A stretch of DNA of 64,000 nucleotides from contig OU612068.1 of the NCBI GenBank assembly GCA_914767715.1, positions 25,234,001-25,298,000 on the forward strand. Direction: 5' to 3'. How positions within the stretch are numbered: the stretch's first letter is position 1; every line of letters starts with the position of its first letter. Positions 34,501 to 49,500 of the stretch are shown in pieces. Position numbers and translations under genes: made by a program. Source of the DNA: Membranipora membranacea. Lineage: Eukaryota > Bryozoa > Gymnolaemata > Cheilostomatida > Membraniporidae. The notes under the pieces are model-generated. The model searched no databases, was not told the origin of the DNA, and saw nothing but the letters and a program-made list of their open reading frames with translations.

Positions 34501-37500
34501 AGTAGTGGTAGTATATCCATACTTAGTATTGCGTTATTCATATATAGATATACATTAGGGTATATAGACTTACCGGCCTCATGTTAGGTTGTATGATTAT
34601 ATCGACTAGTAGTGGTAGTATATCCATACTTAGTATTGCGTTATTCATATATAGATATACATTAGGGTATATAGACTTACCGGCCTCATGTTAGGTTGTA
34701 TGATTATATCGACTAGTAGTGGTAGTATATCCATACTTAGTACTGCGTTATTCATATACAGATATACATTAGGGTATATAGACTTACCAGCCTCATGTTA
34801 GGTTGTATGATTATATCGACTAGTAGTGGTAGTATATCCATACTTAGTACTGCGTTATTCATATACAGATATACATTAGGGTATATAGACTTACCAGCCT
34901 CATGTTAGGTTGTATGATTATATCGACTAGTAGTGGTAGTATATCCATACTTAGTACTGTGTTATTCATATATAGATATACATTAGGGTATATAGACTTA
35001 CCGGCCTCATGTTAGGTTGTATGATTATATCGACTAGTAGTGGTAGTATATCCATACTTAGTACTACGTTATTCATATACAGATATACATTAGGGTATAT
35101 AGACTTACCGGCCTCATGTTAGGTTGTATGATTATATCGACTAGTAGTGGTAGTATATCCATACTTAGTACTGTGTTATTCATATACAGATATACATTAG
35201 GGTATATAGACTTACCGGCCTCATGTTAGGTTGTATGATTATATCGACTAGTAGTGGTAGTATATCCATACTTAGTACTGCGTTATTCATATACAGATAT
35301 ACATTAGGGTATATAGACTTACCAGCCTCATGTTAGGTTGTATGATTATATCGACTAGTAGTGGTAGTATATCCATACTTAGTACTGCGTTATTCATATA
35401 CATATATACATTAGGGTATATAGACTTACCGGCCTCATGTTAGGTTGTATGATTATATCGACTAGTAGTGGTAGTATATCCATACTTAGTACTGTGTTAT
35501 TCATATACAGATATACATTAGGGTATATAGATTGACAAAGCATAGTCATCAGACTTGTACTGTGTTGCTTCTTCTGTGTAACCTGTAGAGTGAATATTCA
35601 TAATGTTATAAGGGGGACTGTTGCCAATATCTGTCCAGATTGACAGAGGGAGCCATTGATAACTTTGCCCTGTTGCCCTGTTGACGACAAAACAGAGTGT
35701 GGGCTGCCCCTAAAGAGGGACGCAAGTTGCCCGAAATCCCCATACTCATTCTGAGACTGTGATACATCATAGTAAACTAGAATGCATCCTAGAGGTGAGG
35801 CCATGGTGGACCTCCTATTCGTGACGGTACAGCAAGCTGCCAGAAACTGAAACAGGCACTAATCGCCCATCGGCGTCACACTTTGATCTTAGCCAATAGG
35901 CCGAGAAGCGATCAACTTTCATTATATATGCAATATCATATATAATACAATACTGCCCAATGGCGATTCAGTGCTCAGGTTTCCCTAAATATCTTATAGA
36001 CTTAAAGTCAGATGTCAGTCAGCAGGACTGGTACAATATGCTACTGATTGCTGCAGTCTCAATGAAAAACAATCAACATAAATAGAAAAATAGGTATCAG
36101 CATAGAAGTTTCTATTGCACATGAAATTTTGAAGGCACGAAAACCCATAAACAATTTATATGAAAGTTTGAACAAGTAGAACCAGTAGGTACTCACCTCA
36201 TATTGTACTTTAGGATACTGTATCTTAGGTTTAGCTCCTTGTGAGAAGTTAAGATGGAAAACTACGGATAAATAGGGGAGATAACTCATAAGCACATACG
36301 CCTGCTGTGAGAATATCTTTTTATTTAGTATGTCTGCATAACACAACCAATCAGCTCCACTGCTTACCTGAATAATACAAAACAATCGCAACCAGTACAG
36401 TATAGAGCGTATGATATACATGTAGACAGTGCAATAAACGAAATACAATGTATGCACCTCAATATGCAATGCATATATCATAATTAATATGCTGTATTTA
36501 TGGTTCTAAGCAAAAGAAAAACAAGCTATCACTTTATTACCGTTTAGATTAGAATAAAGAATTAAGTTTGTATGGAACGGATGACAAAGCAACTCAGATT
36601 CAATATGGTATAAGACTTCAAAACTGTCAATCTCACGGGAGTTTAACCTCTTACTTATTAGAAAACCTTTTGAGTGCATCAAAACATAAAACATTGAAAT
36701 TTCTATTTCCCTTCATACATTGGAGTTGTCTTCCCACAATCTAAGATAGGATAAATGCGAATTCATGGATTAGGAAGTTCTTATGCGCAATCGGTTTTCA
36801 ATTTCCAAGTATGACTGATTTATCTTTTAACTGAGGGAGTAGTATTTGACTTACAGATCTCATAAATGGGTCTTTATATTTCATGAGAGGGAAGTTTTCA
36901 TGTAAACCCTGAACTAGTCTGTTAAATTCTCCACAAGCTTGAGCCTCTCTGTATATCGTATCCATTCTAAAATAAAGTCAGAGAGCAGGGTATGTATTAT
37001 ATATCTGTAACCCTACTGGCAATGGAAATAGTAACAGTAATAGTTAAAGTAGTAATAGTACTAGTATTAGCATGAGAAATAGCCATCTTTTGTAATAGTG
37101 ATAGTAGTAATAGTAATGGTGTGGTAAAGCAAACAGTCAATAGTCATGATGATCAGACTAATGCAAATTCATGAAGATTGATACATTTGTACCTTTTAAC
37201 ATTCACAACAGGATGTGAATTGTTTTTTTGTTAGGCTACATGTCATATTTTGACTGACGCAAATTTGTGGTTAATATTTACCCTTGTCTGACATCAAATT
37301 TGAATCATCAATCAGTATCCCGAAAAAAATCCCAAGTCATTCCAGGCAAATATCAGACCATACAAAGGAAAGGTTTTACTGGCCATTTTTCATACAAAGA
37401 TATTCTCTCAGTTGTAAAACATATTAGAGCAGACATTCTTAAATGAGAATATCATCTTACCTCCCAGATATTGATATGTCTTGAGCCTCTGTATTTGGGT

Positions 37501-40500
37501 TCGAGGACGGTTCATCATATATACTTGGCATCATCGCTCTAAAACAAAAAAGTAAATACATAAACTTGAAGTGGTGCGCAAATTTGTCATAATAAGAAAA
37601 CCAGGAAAGACCAAGGGAGCACAACTCAGTTAATCTCTCGATGGTTAGACACTGCCATAGACAGCAATATAGAGAATATCAGTTTGACTTCAACATCCAG
37701 TTTATCAGGGACAGAACAAGACTACTTTACAGTTATCACCAATAATTATTGTTTCTGTTTGAGTAGCGTGTTTTTGTATTATACATATCCGGGATGCAAA
37801 ACTTTTGGTGGAAAATCCTGCGCGCAGCAGACATTTGCAGCATGAAAAAAAAACAAAGCACAAAACTGTGCATCGGTCTCCGGAAAGTGCAAATAGCTGG
37901 GAGAAGTCCGGAGGCATATTTCTGGTAGGCCAATGATGTCACCAAGAGGTTTTATCAAGAGCCAGAGGGCGCAGAGCCATGAACGGCCCACACCTTGATG
38001 ATATTTTATATGACCTCAGGCTACAGTGTGACGACTGATGCCATTCAGTCAGCTGTAGCCTCAGGTCCTATTACTATCTCCCAAAGCTTAGTGAAACCTT
38101 TCGTGTTGAGCTGATGGCAAACAAGATGGTTATGTAACATTTAGAAAGCACATAATCGTCATAAAAATGCATTCCTGGTCAGAATCCAAGAAATGCCATG
38201 ACACGGGGCGAGTCCTCAGAAGAAACCGAGTAACCAAAGCTTGAGGGTTAAACTGTTTCCTGTGGGATTTTCGCAGGTCAACCAGAAAATTCTCCTTCCT
38301 TCTTCGGAACTCTGCAGTGGAGACTCAGAAGTTCAGAGAAACTGCTGCCAGCCATGATACACAAACAAGTCTCTTACATATCACAATTCAAAAAATATGT
38401 TTTACTGCTTATTTTTATGAGTTTTTCCGTGAATAATAACTTCTGCCTTGGTTCTTTTACCTAACGGGTAAAAGTTACTGGACTTTTTAGCCTACATGAT
38501 TAATCTAATATCATCAGACATGTTATACTCTTGTCTACACCTTCTCATCAAAATATTGAAAACTGAAAGAAAACAATTTACATCTTCAAACCGCAACATA
38601 CCTGTAACGCAGCAGCGTCAACAGTCAGAATAACTGCTGAAGACAATTTGATGACTTGAAAGTGTCTTATCACATTTTTTATTTGGATACATTCTGTGGT
38701 TTTGAAAACAATGGTTGTTTGATTACAATACCTAAAAAATGTAGTTCATTAATGATGAACACAGAAATATTTTTACTGGGTAAGGTCTCATTCAGACTAT
38801 TGTTTTTATTATTATGCTGATAAAAAGTGTCCCGAACTTGCTAACAGATCGGATTTCTATGAGATATTGACAGAATTGAACTCAGTAAATTTGGAGAGAC
38901 GAGGAAAGACTTTCTACCTGGTGAAGGTTTGATATTATTACTATAATTATGCTGATAAAAGTGTCCCAAAATTGGTAACAGATCTGATTTCAATGCTATA
39001 ATGACTGAATTGAACTCAGTAAATTTGGTACGATGAGTATACATTGCAGACGAGGTGATGGTTTGATATTGATAGCCAGAGTATCATGACATTGGATTTC
39101 AATGAAGTCCAGGACTGTTGCCAAAGGTTTTGAGAGAGCCTAGATTTTCTCAGCCGAAGGGGAAATTCTTTATTTCAGTCCAATTTATTTCTGCCAGATT
39201 TGATAGCTAAATCGCTCGGACAACCTTATCCAATGTTACAAAAAAACTTGCACATAGTCGTGAACATTATGTGGGTGGGGTTAAAAACAGCGCTAGAGAC
39301 GTGCGTATGGGAATGATGGTATGACCGACATTTCTATGAAATAGCTAGCAGGGTTTTGAAGGCTCTGATGGGCCAAAGTACGTCTGCTGCAACGCCTCAT
39401 ATTCAAACTTGTTAAATCTGGCTTATTTTTCTGAATTCGAGGTTTATGGGAGGCCACTACTAGTGCATACTGATCCATACAGGCAGGGATGAAGTTATAA
39501 CCACGAGATAAAAAGAAAAGAGTGACAGGGTCAGGAATTAAAGAAGTATTTATCGATGGTAAGCTCAGATGCGTAGCTTTGCATATCTCAGTGCACGTGG
39601 CGACTTTTGCATAAAATTTTAATAAGTGCCTCTTTCTACAGCACTGACTGATCATACTACAGTTGAAAAAAAACAAAGTAAAATTTCATTTATAGTTCAG
39701 AGTTGTTGCCCCCTTCTTCAAACACAGGTATTTCATTTATTTATTTATTTATTTATTGTCTGCTTAGATCATATGGGCAGACCAGACTGACAATATTGGA
39801 GCATTAAAAGTGCAGGTTAAATCAATCCCATTATTGAGTCTGCTGTTAGAGCCAAAACAAATAAACTGATGAGATAGTACCTGCTTACCTGGATTGTGAA
39901 GGCTTGTGGAAGACCTGCTGCCAGAAGTTAAAAAGGCTTTTCTGTTCATCTTTAGACCCGACTTTCATCGACATTAAGGCTTTCATCGTCAAATCACTTC
40001 TCCGCCTCCTTATAAACTAAAGAGTATACATAGAAGTTATAGATTGAAGATTCATTGAAAATATAAGGCAGCATTCAAATTGACATTTTTGGAGTTGCTG
40101 CCCCATTTGAGTCGGAGATGATACCATCATTGCTTATGTTTTCATCATACTGCAATTCTCCCCACACTTGCAGCAGGCAAATATGATAAAATGGTACAGT
40201 CATGTAAGCAGTTATATTGTTGATTTTTCTTTCCAATATGATGATGATGATGTAATATACATTGAGCATTGCCGTTATTGATCATTTACCTTTAAAGTGG
40301 CTCCAACTCATAAGATGATACTATGCGGCAATTTAGGTGAACTTTGATTTGTTAGAGTCTACAAACTAACTAACAGAACTGTGCTGGAGTTTGGGAAAAC
40401 AAGACTTTATTTTGGAAGCTGGCGCTTTTGCAAAACAAGATGATTATTTTGCACCAAGAGCCAGAACCCTGCTGTTTTACGGCAGTTTCATCCCTACGTA

Positions 40501-43500
40501 ACAGTAGTACAGTATATTATTTGTTATTATAACATAATGACTCAGAGCTATTGGTGAACTTTTCAATAATATACCTGTAAACTGACTCACAACCAATGCT
40601 AAATCTAACATTCAGCACCAAAATCTGAAATCAATGTGCGAGCTTGTATACAGATCGTGGCGCCAGTTGCAATTATTTTATAACACACTTTGTCTATAAT
40701 GTCTGTAGATAGGAAACTTGTTGAGTAACCTCCGCAGCAATGGCATCATTAAAATCAAGCGCTGCTCATCTCTTCTAAATTATAACTCAGTATTTCACTG
40801 ATCCGTCCGCTGCCAATCCGCTGCCGATTCTATGGTAATCAATTTGTCAGTAAGCAATGAGGCAGCAAATCTACCGCTGCTCATTAGCGCCGCTGACCCT
40901 AGTATATCAACATAACACTCTATATATCATATACATGTATCGTCAGCCGTTTATATTGTTACATTACACTATAAATTATAGGCAATCGAGGGGCCCGTTT
41001 TTACATCATCGCTGGGGTGAGTAATGGCGCAGTTATGTTTAAAACTGCCTAAATTGATAAAAATGGTACACACACACTTCCACTAATATAGATGATAGCC
41101 GGGAACGATCGGTTTTATGAATGAGGAATATAACCTCTATATAATAATGTACTGACTTATAATGCTATTTGAAATCATTAGTGAAGAGTAATTAGTGTGC
41201 TATGTCTATTAACCCTCTATCTGTAGGGGTATAGAGGAAACTGACTCACTTACTACATCCGCGACCCCCTGAACTCTCTTCTCTAACTTATAAGGGCTGG
41301 CGTTACAAAACCCCCTACTTTGGTCCAAACGTACCATAGCAAGCTGTTTGGTTCAAGACCACATGAACTCCCTTCTTTAATTTATATGGGTTGGCATTGC
41401 AAACCCCTTTACCCTGGTCTGCACACACCATAGCACGCTACTTGGTTCAATCATCATGCAACTATTTATGAGATCTGAAAGGTTGAAACAGCCTGAAACC
41501 ATGCTGACTTTTTTTATTTTGGCCCAGTTTTTTTTTTATCACCGCCACCACATTTTCCTATTTTTACCGGTCACTACAGTACAGGTAGCCTCAAATCTAT
41601 TAATAACCTCTAGTGACAGCAGGGAGCATGATGACAACGCCTTGATAACGCTGTAAGCCTATTACCTTGGCGGTACAAATGTAAAACTATCTATAAATAA
41701 ACTGGCAATTGACCAAAGCGGATTTTTGGAGCAGAGGTCAGCAAAAATAACATTCTTATAGATGACTACACGAGTTATATTCAAACTCCCTGAGGTAGTG
41801 CTATATTGTATATATATGCTTTGATTCCTATTATGCGTTTTACCGCAAAGCCAACGCAAATGAATGTTTTTTTTTTTTTAGAATTGTATGGGGCTAATTA
41901 TCGTACACATTGTAAATAAATGATGTATTGAACTGAGTTTGGAGTTGTATGCTCCTTGTAAATATACTATACACTCTGCCATTGTTGACTAGACCAACAC
42001 CTCAACAAGACTTTTCCACACATGTCCCAAGAACAAGGTGACAAGGTCATCAAGGTGAGGGCTCTATCTTGTGATGTTAGGGAATTGGAAATTGCACTCA
42101 AGGTACATTTTTGTCTGGATTAATTCCGTATGTCGAATCATAACATCACTGGAATCTTTCAAACTTGGTACACCGTTTGGTGCAGACGAATTATTTTGAA
42201 GCTCCTTAAAACCTCAATTTTGTGGTTTTGATACATCAGCACTTTTGCCTCCTCACCAATTGATTCACATCTCAGTAACCATCAGACAAAAATGCACCAC
42301 CAGAATGTTTCAAACTGTCTGGAGATGCAAAACTTTGTATGACCTCACAGAAAAATTTCCAGCACTGACATATACACTGACTGAACCTATTGGCCAGGTG
42401 GCTCGCTGCAGTAGGAAGCGATTTAGCTGCAGAATAATAGCTTTGTTTGGCACTGGTATGTTTATCGTGGTGGTATATTATTTTGCTTAGATGGGTCATG
42501 AGTAATGGTGAGGGCTTCTGGGTACTTTGTCAGCACACAGCACACTTCTGGTGTGATGCTTAGATTGGTTTTAGATCTTTGATAAGGAAACCTCCTATCA
42601 TAACAAGGTAGCAGCTTGCAATAAGTGACGCAATATACCCCAGGTCAGTCTCTACAACCTTACAGTAGACTTCGATGCAAGTTCATACCCCTCGTAGTAA
42701 TAAAACGAAATGTTCTTTGTTTAGTCTTTGTCGTAAGCATGTTGTTGTTTACTGAAAAACTCAGCATTTTATGTTATTTTTCAATTTCAAAATAATTCAT
42801 CGTCAATATCTTTTTTGCACCTCCCTTTGAATTTTCAAAAAACACTCAGAAGTTATGAATGAAATCTTATTTCACATAAGAAAGTCATAAATTTGAGCAC
42901 TCATACACAGTCTGCTCTTCTCATCATGCCCACCTATGTAAAGATCTCTTCAAAGACGTTTCAAGTTTAGACAGGTCAGTGCAATGTCATCAACAAAGGT
43001 TTTTGTCTTTGATGGCTGATTTGAATCTGAGAAAACTTTACTTGATTTCAATGTTTTTCAATTTCGGTTCAGCTGAAGTTCTCGAGTCAAGATCTAGAGT
43101 GCCGGATTGATTTGGCCTTGCCTTAAATAAATCACCGAGCTTTAACCTCAAAGTTGTGAACGCTATCACTTGTTGACCAGGTTAATCCCAGATTAGCCCA
43201 CCCACAAACTGGGGGAAATGGGGGACAAAAAAGAGTGATTTGTGGGAATCAGTACGTAAGGGGCCTCTAATCTAAATTCATTACAAACCTGCAGTGTGTT
43301 AAGACATGATCTTATATCACTAGATGATCTTCTACACAGAGCTATCAGGGTGGACATATCTGTATTCAATCCCTCGTACTTACAAACCTATACAACATAA
43401 ATAACACCTATGAGCTGATAGCAATGATAAATTGCTAGCGGAAATTAAAGTTACAAATTAATACCAAGAAATTAAAATTTGCGATGTTATTTGAACTTTT

Positions 43501-46500
43501 TGAGTAGGAAGCCACAAGTGAATTTTAGACTGTCAAAATAAAGTTTAAAAGGCTCCAGAACATTACTATACAAAAATAGCTGATTAATAACAAAATATTA
43601 CATCAAACAAGACTAAATGTTTTCTAACTAATTCTGGCACAGTCACTTGTAGGTGGCAAGGCATTCCAAAATATCCGGTTATGGGTTTGTTTGCGTCATA
43701 ACAAACGTATCTTTCCTCATGTAAGCCGGCACAACATTATGCCTAAACTACAATTAGCCAAATAAATTCGAGCTAGTTTATGTCTTTTGATGTTTTAATT
43801 CACATGAAAAGGATTTCAGGCCCAGCCCAACGACCTAAAGTTCAATAACACCAGGATATTCAATATTTAATTTTGGGGAAAAACAAGGAAGGCGGGGTAG
43901 ATATGCACTTTTAACACGCTGAGATTTGACGTCCGGTATCTGAATACCGACGCCGCTATGTGTCTACTGAGAGCTTGCATGCTCAGACTTGCCTAGAAAC
44001 TGAGATAAGCTTGCCCATGAAGACTCCAGTGGACGTGATATTGTTTGACCAATATGAACTACTTTGTATTTGTGAGGACTGGATGTTATGGCACACAGAA
44101 GGGTAGGGAAGGGGAATATAGGGTTGGGTTGGTGGGGAAGGATAGGGTAGGGAAGTGCAGGTTAAGGGTAGGTTTACGGTAGTGTCTACGATTACCTCGA
44201 GTAGCCTGGTAGCCAGTCTGGAAGGGCACTGTGAAGGAAAGTTGAGCACTAAAGCTTGCTGTCTCAGGTTTCTCAGAGCCGGTGTGTATCTGTCCAATAC
44301 AAAAATATGAGAAGATAACACATGGATAATCTGAGGATAATATTATAGATACGCTTAGCTCTCATCTACTACTTTTAAAATCAGCTACTCTCTTACAGAA
44401 GGGGATCTGTTTCTCTTCGCAAGAATACCCGGTTCTCAAATACTATGAACAAAATAGGGTTGTCTTGGCAAGTGAGCGGTCATTATTCATACATTTTAAA
44501 AACAAAATCACACAGTCAATGACCAGGTGAATCAGGTGAATCGACAAAGTGACATGGATAGATTGATCATGTTAAATTTAGTTTGTAAGGTATACATACC
44601 AGCAAACACAATAAAAAACTGTGCCAAAATAAAGTAATTCAGTCAAAATCCATTTGGAAATTCCATTCTCTTCCGCATTGCGCAAGGTTTTGATCAACAT
44701 TATTTTTGAATGATTATTCTACCCTATTAATGAATAACATAATTTTGGGGAACATTGGAGGTGTTTTTTTCAATCTATCTTATTAATTTGTCAATAAATG
44801 CTGGCAATGTAACGTTTAATGTGTAACAAAACTATCAAAAGTGATAAATTGAAAGTGGTTAAAGGGACCGAGAGAATCAAAGGCATCAAACACGGCGGAA
44901 TGTATTGCACAGGTAGTCATGAATCTCAAAATCGCAAACAAGGTTGAGATTGAAGCAAATTTAAATTACATCAACCTTAGTTAATACCACATTCAAAGTC
45001 CTGTAATTAGTTCCTAGCAAATTTAAGCGCCTGACTAAATAACATATTATGAAGAGCCAATGTGTTTACGTGATTATGAACTGTTATTTCTGTGCTGACT
45101 GAAATGTTATCACTCTACGAGAACCTAGCAGGCAATTAACTTGATTATAACAGCCGCTCAAGGAAGTGTTTCGTTTAACACCTTGGAGGCTTTTTGTCCA
45201 GATTAATCACTTACAAATCGTTGCATATGCAAATTATCGGCCGCATCAGTGCTGATGACTGAGCCTTCTTCTTCTTGGACTGATCAGCGCTGCCGCTGCC
45301 CGACTCGGTTATCTTAGACAATAAAGCGTTGATTGCCGGCTGTAAAATACAACATCATAACTTTGTGTTACCAGAGAGTTTACTTACAATACACTCACAA
45401 CATTATCAGAGATTTTAGTTTGGTGCAAAATACTAGTAGAGTGCTTGTTTTTACTCAATAAATGTTTGAGGTTCTGTAGATAAACAAACTGGGGCTCATC
45501 AGTAATTCAATAAGCATTATACTGCAGTCAAAACTCAACCTGCTATATTTACTTTGGTTTACCATTTAAATTCTCCAGATTCCAGGACTGACCTGTAGAC
45601 AAAGCACAGAATTTGCTTGCCTTCTATGTTGGCAGAGTAGTAAGAATTGCTTGTATTTTATAGCATGACTTTTGCTACGAAACAGTGTCACAGGCAAAAG
45701 ATTTAATTATAACCGATGAAATATGATAAAATCTGATCATTCAGAGAGCAAATTCCTCCCATCCCCTAATTGAGGCAAGACAGTAAAAAGATAAAACAAT
45801 GATGGAGTTCTGTGACAAATCCTGGCGAGGAAATCTACTCACAGCCGGTGCTCCATCAATCTCATCGATGACTAGACAGTTGGGGCGGGGGTCATGTACC
45901 CCCAACAGAGGCTTCATAGTCAGAGAATCCTCAATCCTATCTTTGAATGACTGGGCGGTTCTCTCATCTGATGCATTCATTTCGATCACATTGTATCCGG
46001 CGTGCCTGGCCACAACGTGAGCTAATGTGGTCTTTCCTAATCCTGGCTTTCCACAGAGCAATACCACCTATATCAAAAACAAACAAACATGCAAATCATA
46101 CATCAGCATGAATGACGAGAAGCTGGTTATGGAAGTTATTCATAATGGCTTTCACTGGCTTTGATGTTGTACTTGTTTAGAAGGACACAGAATGTCGATA
46201 TAGCAACAAGTATGGGTGAAAGTAAGGGTCATGACGCTGTTGGTGACTGAAGAATATGTGAAATATTTATGCAAATCAATTGAAAGCTCAGCAACTGGCA
46301 CCAACATTCCATCAATGACGCAACATGTGGGGCCTTCAGAAACTTTCCCTGCGAATGACAGAAAAGAGAATAACGAAAACGTCAATCAATCATTGAGTAC
46401 AATACAATAATGATTGAGATGTGTGTGTTACATATAAATATACACATGTCGAGTGTGTAGTTGAGCAATCATAGGCCACTGTAATACCAATCCAATTTAT

Positions 46501-49500
46501 GGTGTATAAGATAGGCAGTAAAGGGCAATGCATTCATTTACATTCTACAAAACATCAACATAGGAAATATTGCTGAAATTTCTGACAGCATATAAAACAG
46601 TAGTAACACAATAAATGTACCGGCCATGCATTAAAATGATGGGCTATGTTAAACGTAGATGCCCGGCTAGCCGCCATGTATCAGCAATGAAAAGCCGCAC
46701 TTCAAATTTGAAGTTGTCTGCTCATTGTGAACAGAGAGTTGTTTATTAACTCGTACAGATGACAACATCAAGGATATCTGATAAAAATTGAATTACAATA
46801 TCATGTAGGTGCATGTTAATGAGTTTGAGTAATGGGCCAAAACTGTCATAATTGTGCCCACCTTTTGTTGGGGTCTGTATTGAGTGTCGAAATCTTCATC
46901 TAGACCGAGATCCTCATATTTCATCTTCATAAACTCTTTATAGTTGAGCTTATTACCACCTTTCCCCTTCCCTGCACCTGCTTTACTTTTCTGGACCACA
47001 GGCTTTGGCTTTTTGAAGACAACATGATCCCACATTTTAAGCCACCTCAGCAATACTCTGTTGACTGCCTGCAACAAATTAGTAAGAAAGTAAGAATAAT
47101 ACAGATGGCATCACGGACAGTTACGGCGGCAGCACGCGTTCAAAATTGAAACATATGCTAATTGACAGATTGAAAAAAATTCCAAATATCATTTCAATTA
47201 TTGTTCAGCCAGGGAGGGCATATGGTTCGTTACATTACATTATATACGCGAGCATATGTCCAGACCTGGATTTAATAATATTCTACACGCTTCAGGTACA
47301 TTTTGATGACTCACAATGCTAGGTTTGCATATTTTTTCATTTTTACACATATGTCTAGTTTAAGATTCCTCAAATTCAGTTTGGATACTTTGGTAATATT
47401 TACAAGCTGCTACTGGTCTCGGTACATTACCCAGGGCTAAGGGTGCAGTGTAATAGTGAAATGTTATCCTAAGCGTAAAGGATGTGTGAATTTTGAATGT
47501 GTAACATTATTGCAATGTTTCCTTTGATAATAACACTATCACTACCCACTTGGCAATCACTTCCAAAAAGGTAAACGGCCAAGTATAAAAATAGATATCA
47601 GTCATTCCAAGGCAATAACTCAGTGTCTATTTTTATGGTAACTAGGAGTTGGTCAGCCGGAACTTTGTTTTCTTACTCGGTTATGATTGTGAACTCTCTA
47701 GCGCAGGCCAAACAGGCCTATGCTGTTATGTAGAATACTATAAGCAGATATTAGAAGGAGCAGCGAATGAAGTGGAGATAACATCAAATCTGAACCAGTT
47801 GCGCCCAGCAGGAAGCGCATAGACTCAGGCCCAGCAGACGTGCATATTGATAAAGGGGGTGCTACTCGACTGCCCCATCTAGTCTAGGGCCATAGATAAA
47901 GTTGTAGACATGATATCAACGGAAAGTCTGACTCCTCCAATGCTTATTTAGGTGCAAAAATAGGATATAGTAGGTAGTGTTGGTCAAAAGATAACGGGAG
48001 TTTGAAGTAATTCATTATACAGTTCTTATACATTCTGGTCATAAAATCCTAATAATTATATCTTACTCTAAATGATAGCTAGCAATTAGCGAGCCATAAG
48101 ACTATCAAAACATCATTACCTCAACCCTCGTATCATATCAGGCAGCGGGTATATAGCATCTAAGAGTAGATACAATTTTGCTTATCACTCGGCTGAGTAA
48201 AGCTAAACTGTGGCGTAACAGCACAGCAGCCGTACCGCTGCCCACATCCCTTTAGCTTTTCATGAATGAATCGTTTGCCTGATATAGTAAAAGCCAAGTA
48301 AAAGCTAATTGTTTTTCGTTACTCAAATTCTGTTGGTCAGCGCAATATGTATATATGCCGATTCACCGACAGGTAGTTTTCAAGTTTTACCAGGGATTTT
48401 GTGTCTGGGTTTTTAGAACATCTAGCATGGAGAGTGAGGGCGAAATGTAGAAAAGAATTTAGGCAGAACTAAATAGTGTTTACATAGGAGTGATTGTTTC
48501 AAAAAGAAGGGCATCATATTGCATATGTTAAACTGTGAATAAGCTATTTTCAAAATAACTGGCAGTAAATTAAGAATGTAAGTGCAAGTTAATAAGAAGA
48601 TATTCATGTTGATTTGAGAACATTTCATTACAACGACCAATGATGCGCTTGTAGTTCATGAAGTCATGGTAGTTTGGAGTTGTGTGCCCGCATCCACACT
48701 ATATAGGTAATAAATGACAGCAGTAGAGTGCTGCATGTCTCTTTGCAAACCATAATTCTACTTCCCAGGCATCATGACATAAATCTTGATGATTTTTGTG
48801 GTAAACAATACAACACAATAGGACAGACTAACAATAATTTCATCATTCTGTGGTTACTGTACAACATGGTACAAAAACCACTGTCTGTGTCATAGCACCC
48901 AAGTTGTAACGATTTGTACCGAAATACATTATACAGGCAACTAGTGTGTGATATCGAAAATCCATCACCAAAAGTTTGTATTCTGACATTACGTGAAAAT
49001 GAGTGAGCGGTTGTGACAATGACAATTCATTCAGTCAGCACTAGCTGTCATAAGGCTACCGAGAGGAAGTAGTGTATGACTTGATGACCATGGCACAAGT
49101 GACAAACAACTGAGGCTTGTGATGCGGCTTTCTAACAATTGGAATTGACCCACTGGCCACAGGTTTTACCAGAGCAAAACGGCATCCTGGTTTAGTGTAG
49201 GGATTGGAGTTCACAAACTTGTTGTCATAATAATGGTTTTCACCATCAATATGTCAGTTTAAAAAAATACATCTTGGTTACAATGACCTAAGAGTGTGGG
49301 CTCATCCTACTTGTGTCTTGTGACATGGTCTGGAAGACTCTTTCCATATTATTCCAAGATTCTTTCAGATTTTACCCACTATACCACATATACTCTCACA
49401 TATCCATCTTACAAATGTTGCATCAACAACTTTAGTTTTCTAACCTGTGCGGGTTGACAAGCCACCCAGATGTTAAATTGAAAACAACATTGCTGGCCGC

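Noticed and set aside
31352-35529. CRISPR array or centromere-type satellite
   Set aside because: There are no unique spacers. Units are head to tail with no gaps and match a coding exon. The context is an animal intron.
35598-35804. Extra CTF18 exon or separate small protein on the minus strand
   Set aside because: Exons 16 and 17 join in phase with the right spacing, leaving no room for it.
36059-36481. 140-codon minus-strand protein
   Set aside because: Only 36197-36367 of it is real coding sequence (CTF18 exon 16); the ends are intron translation.
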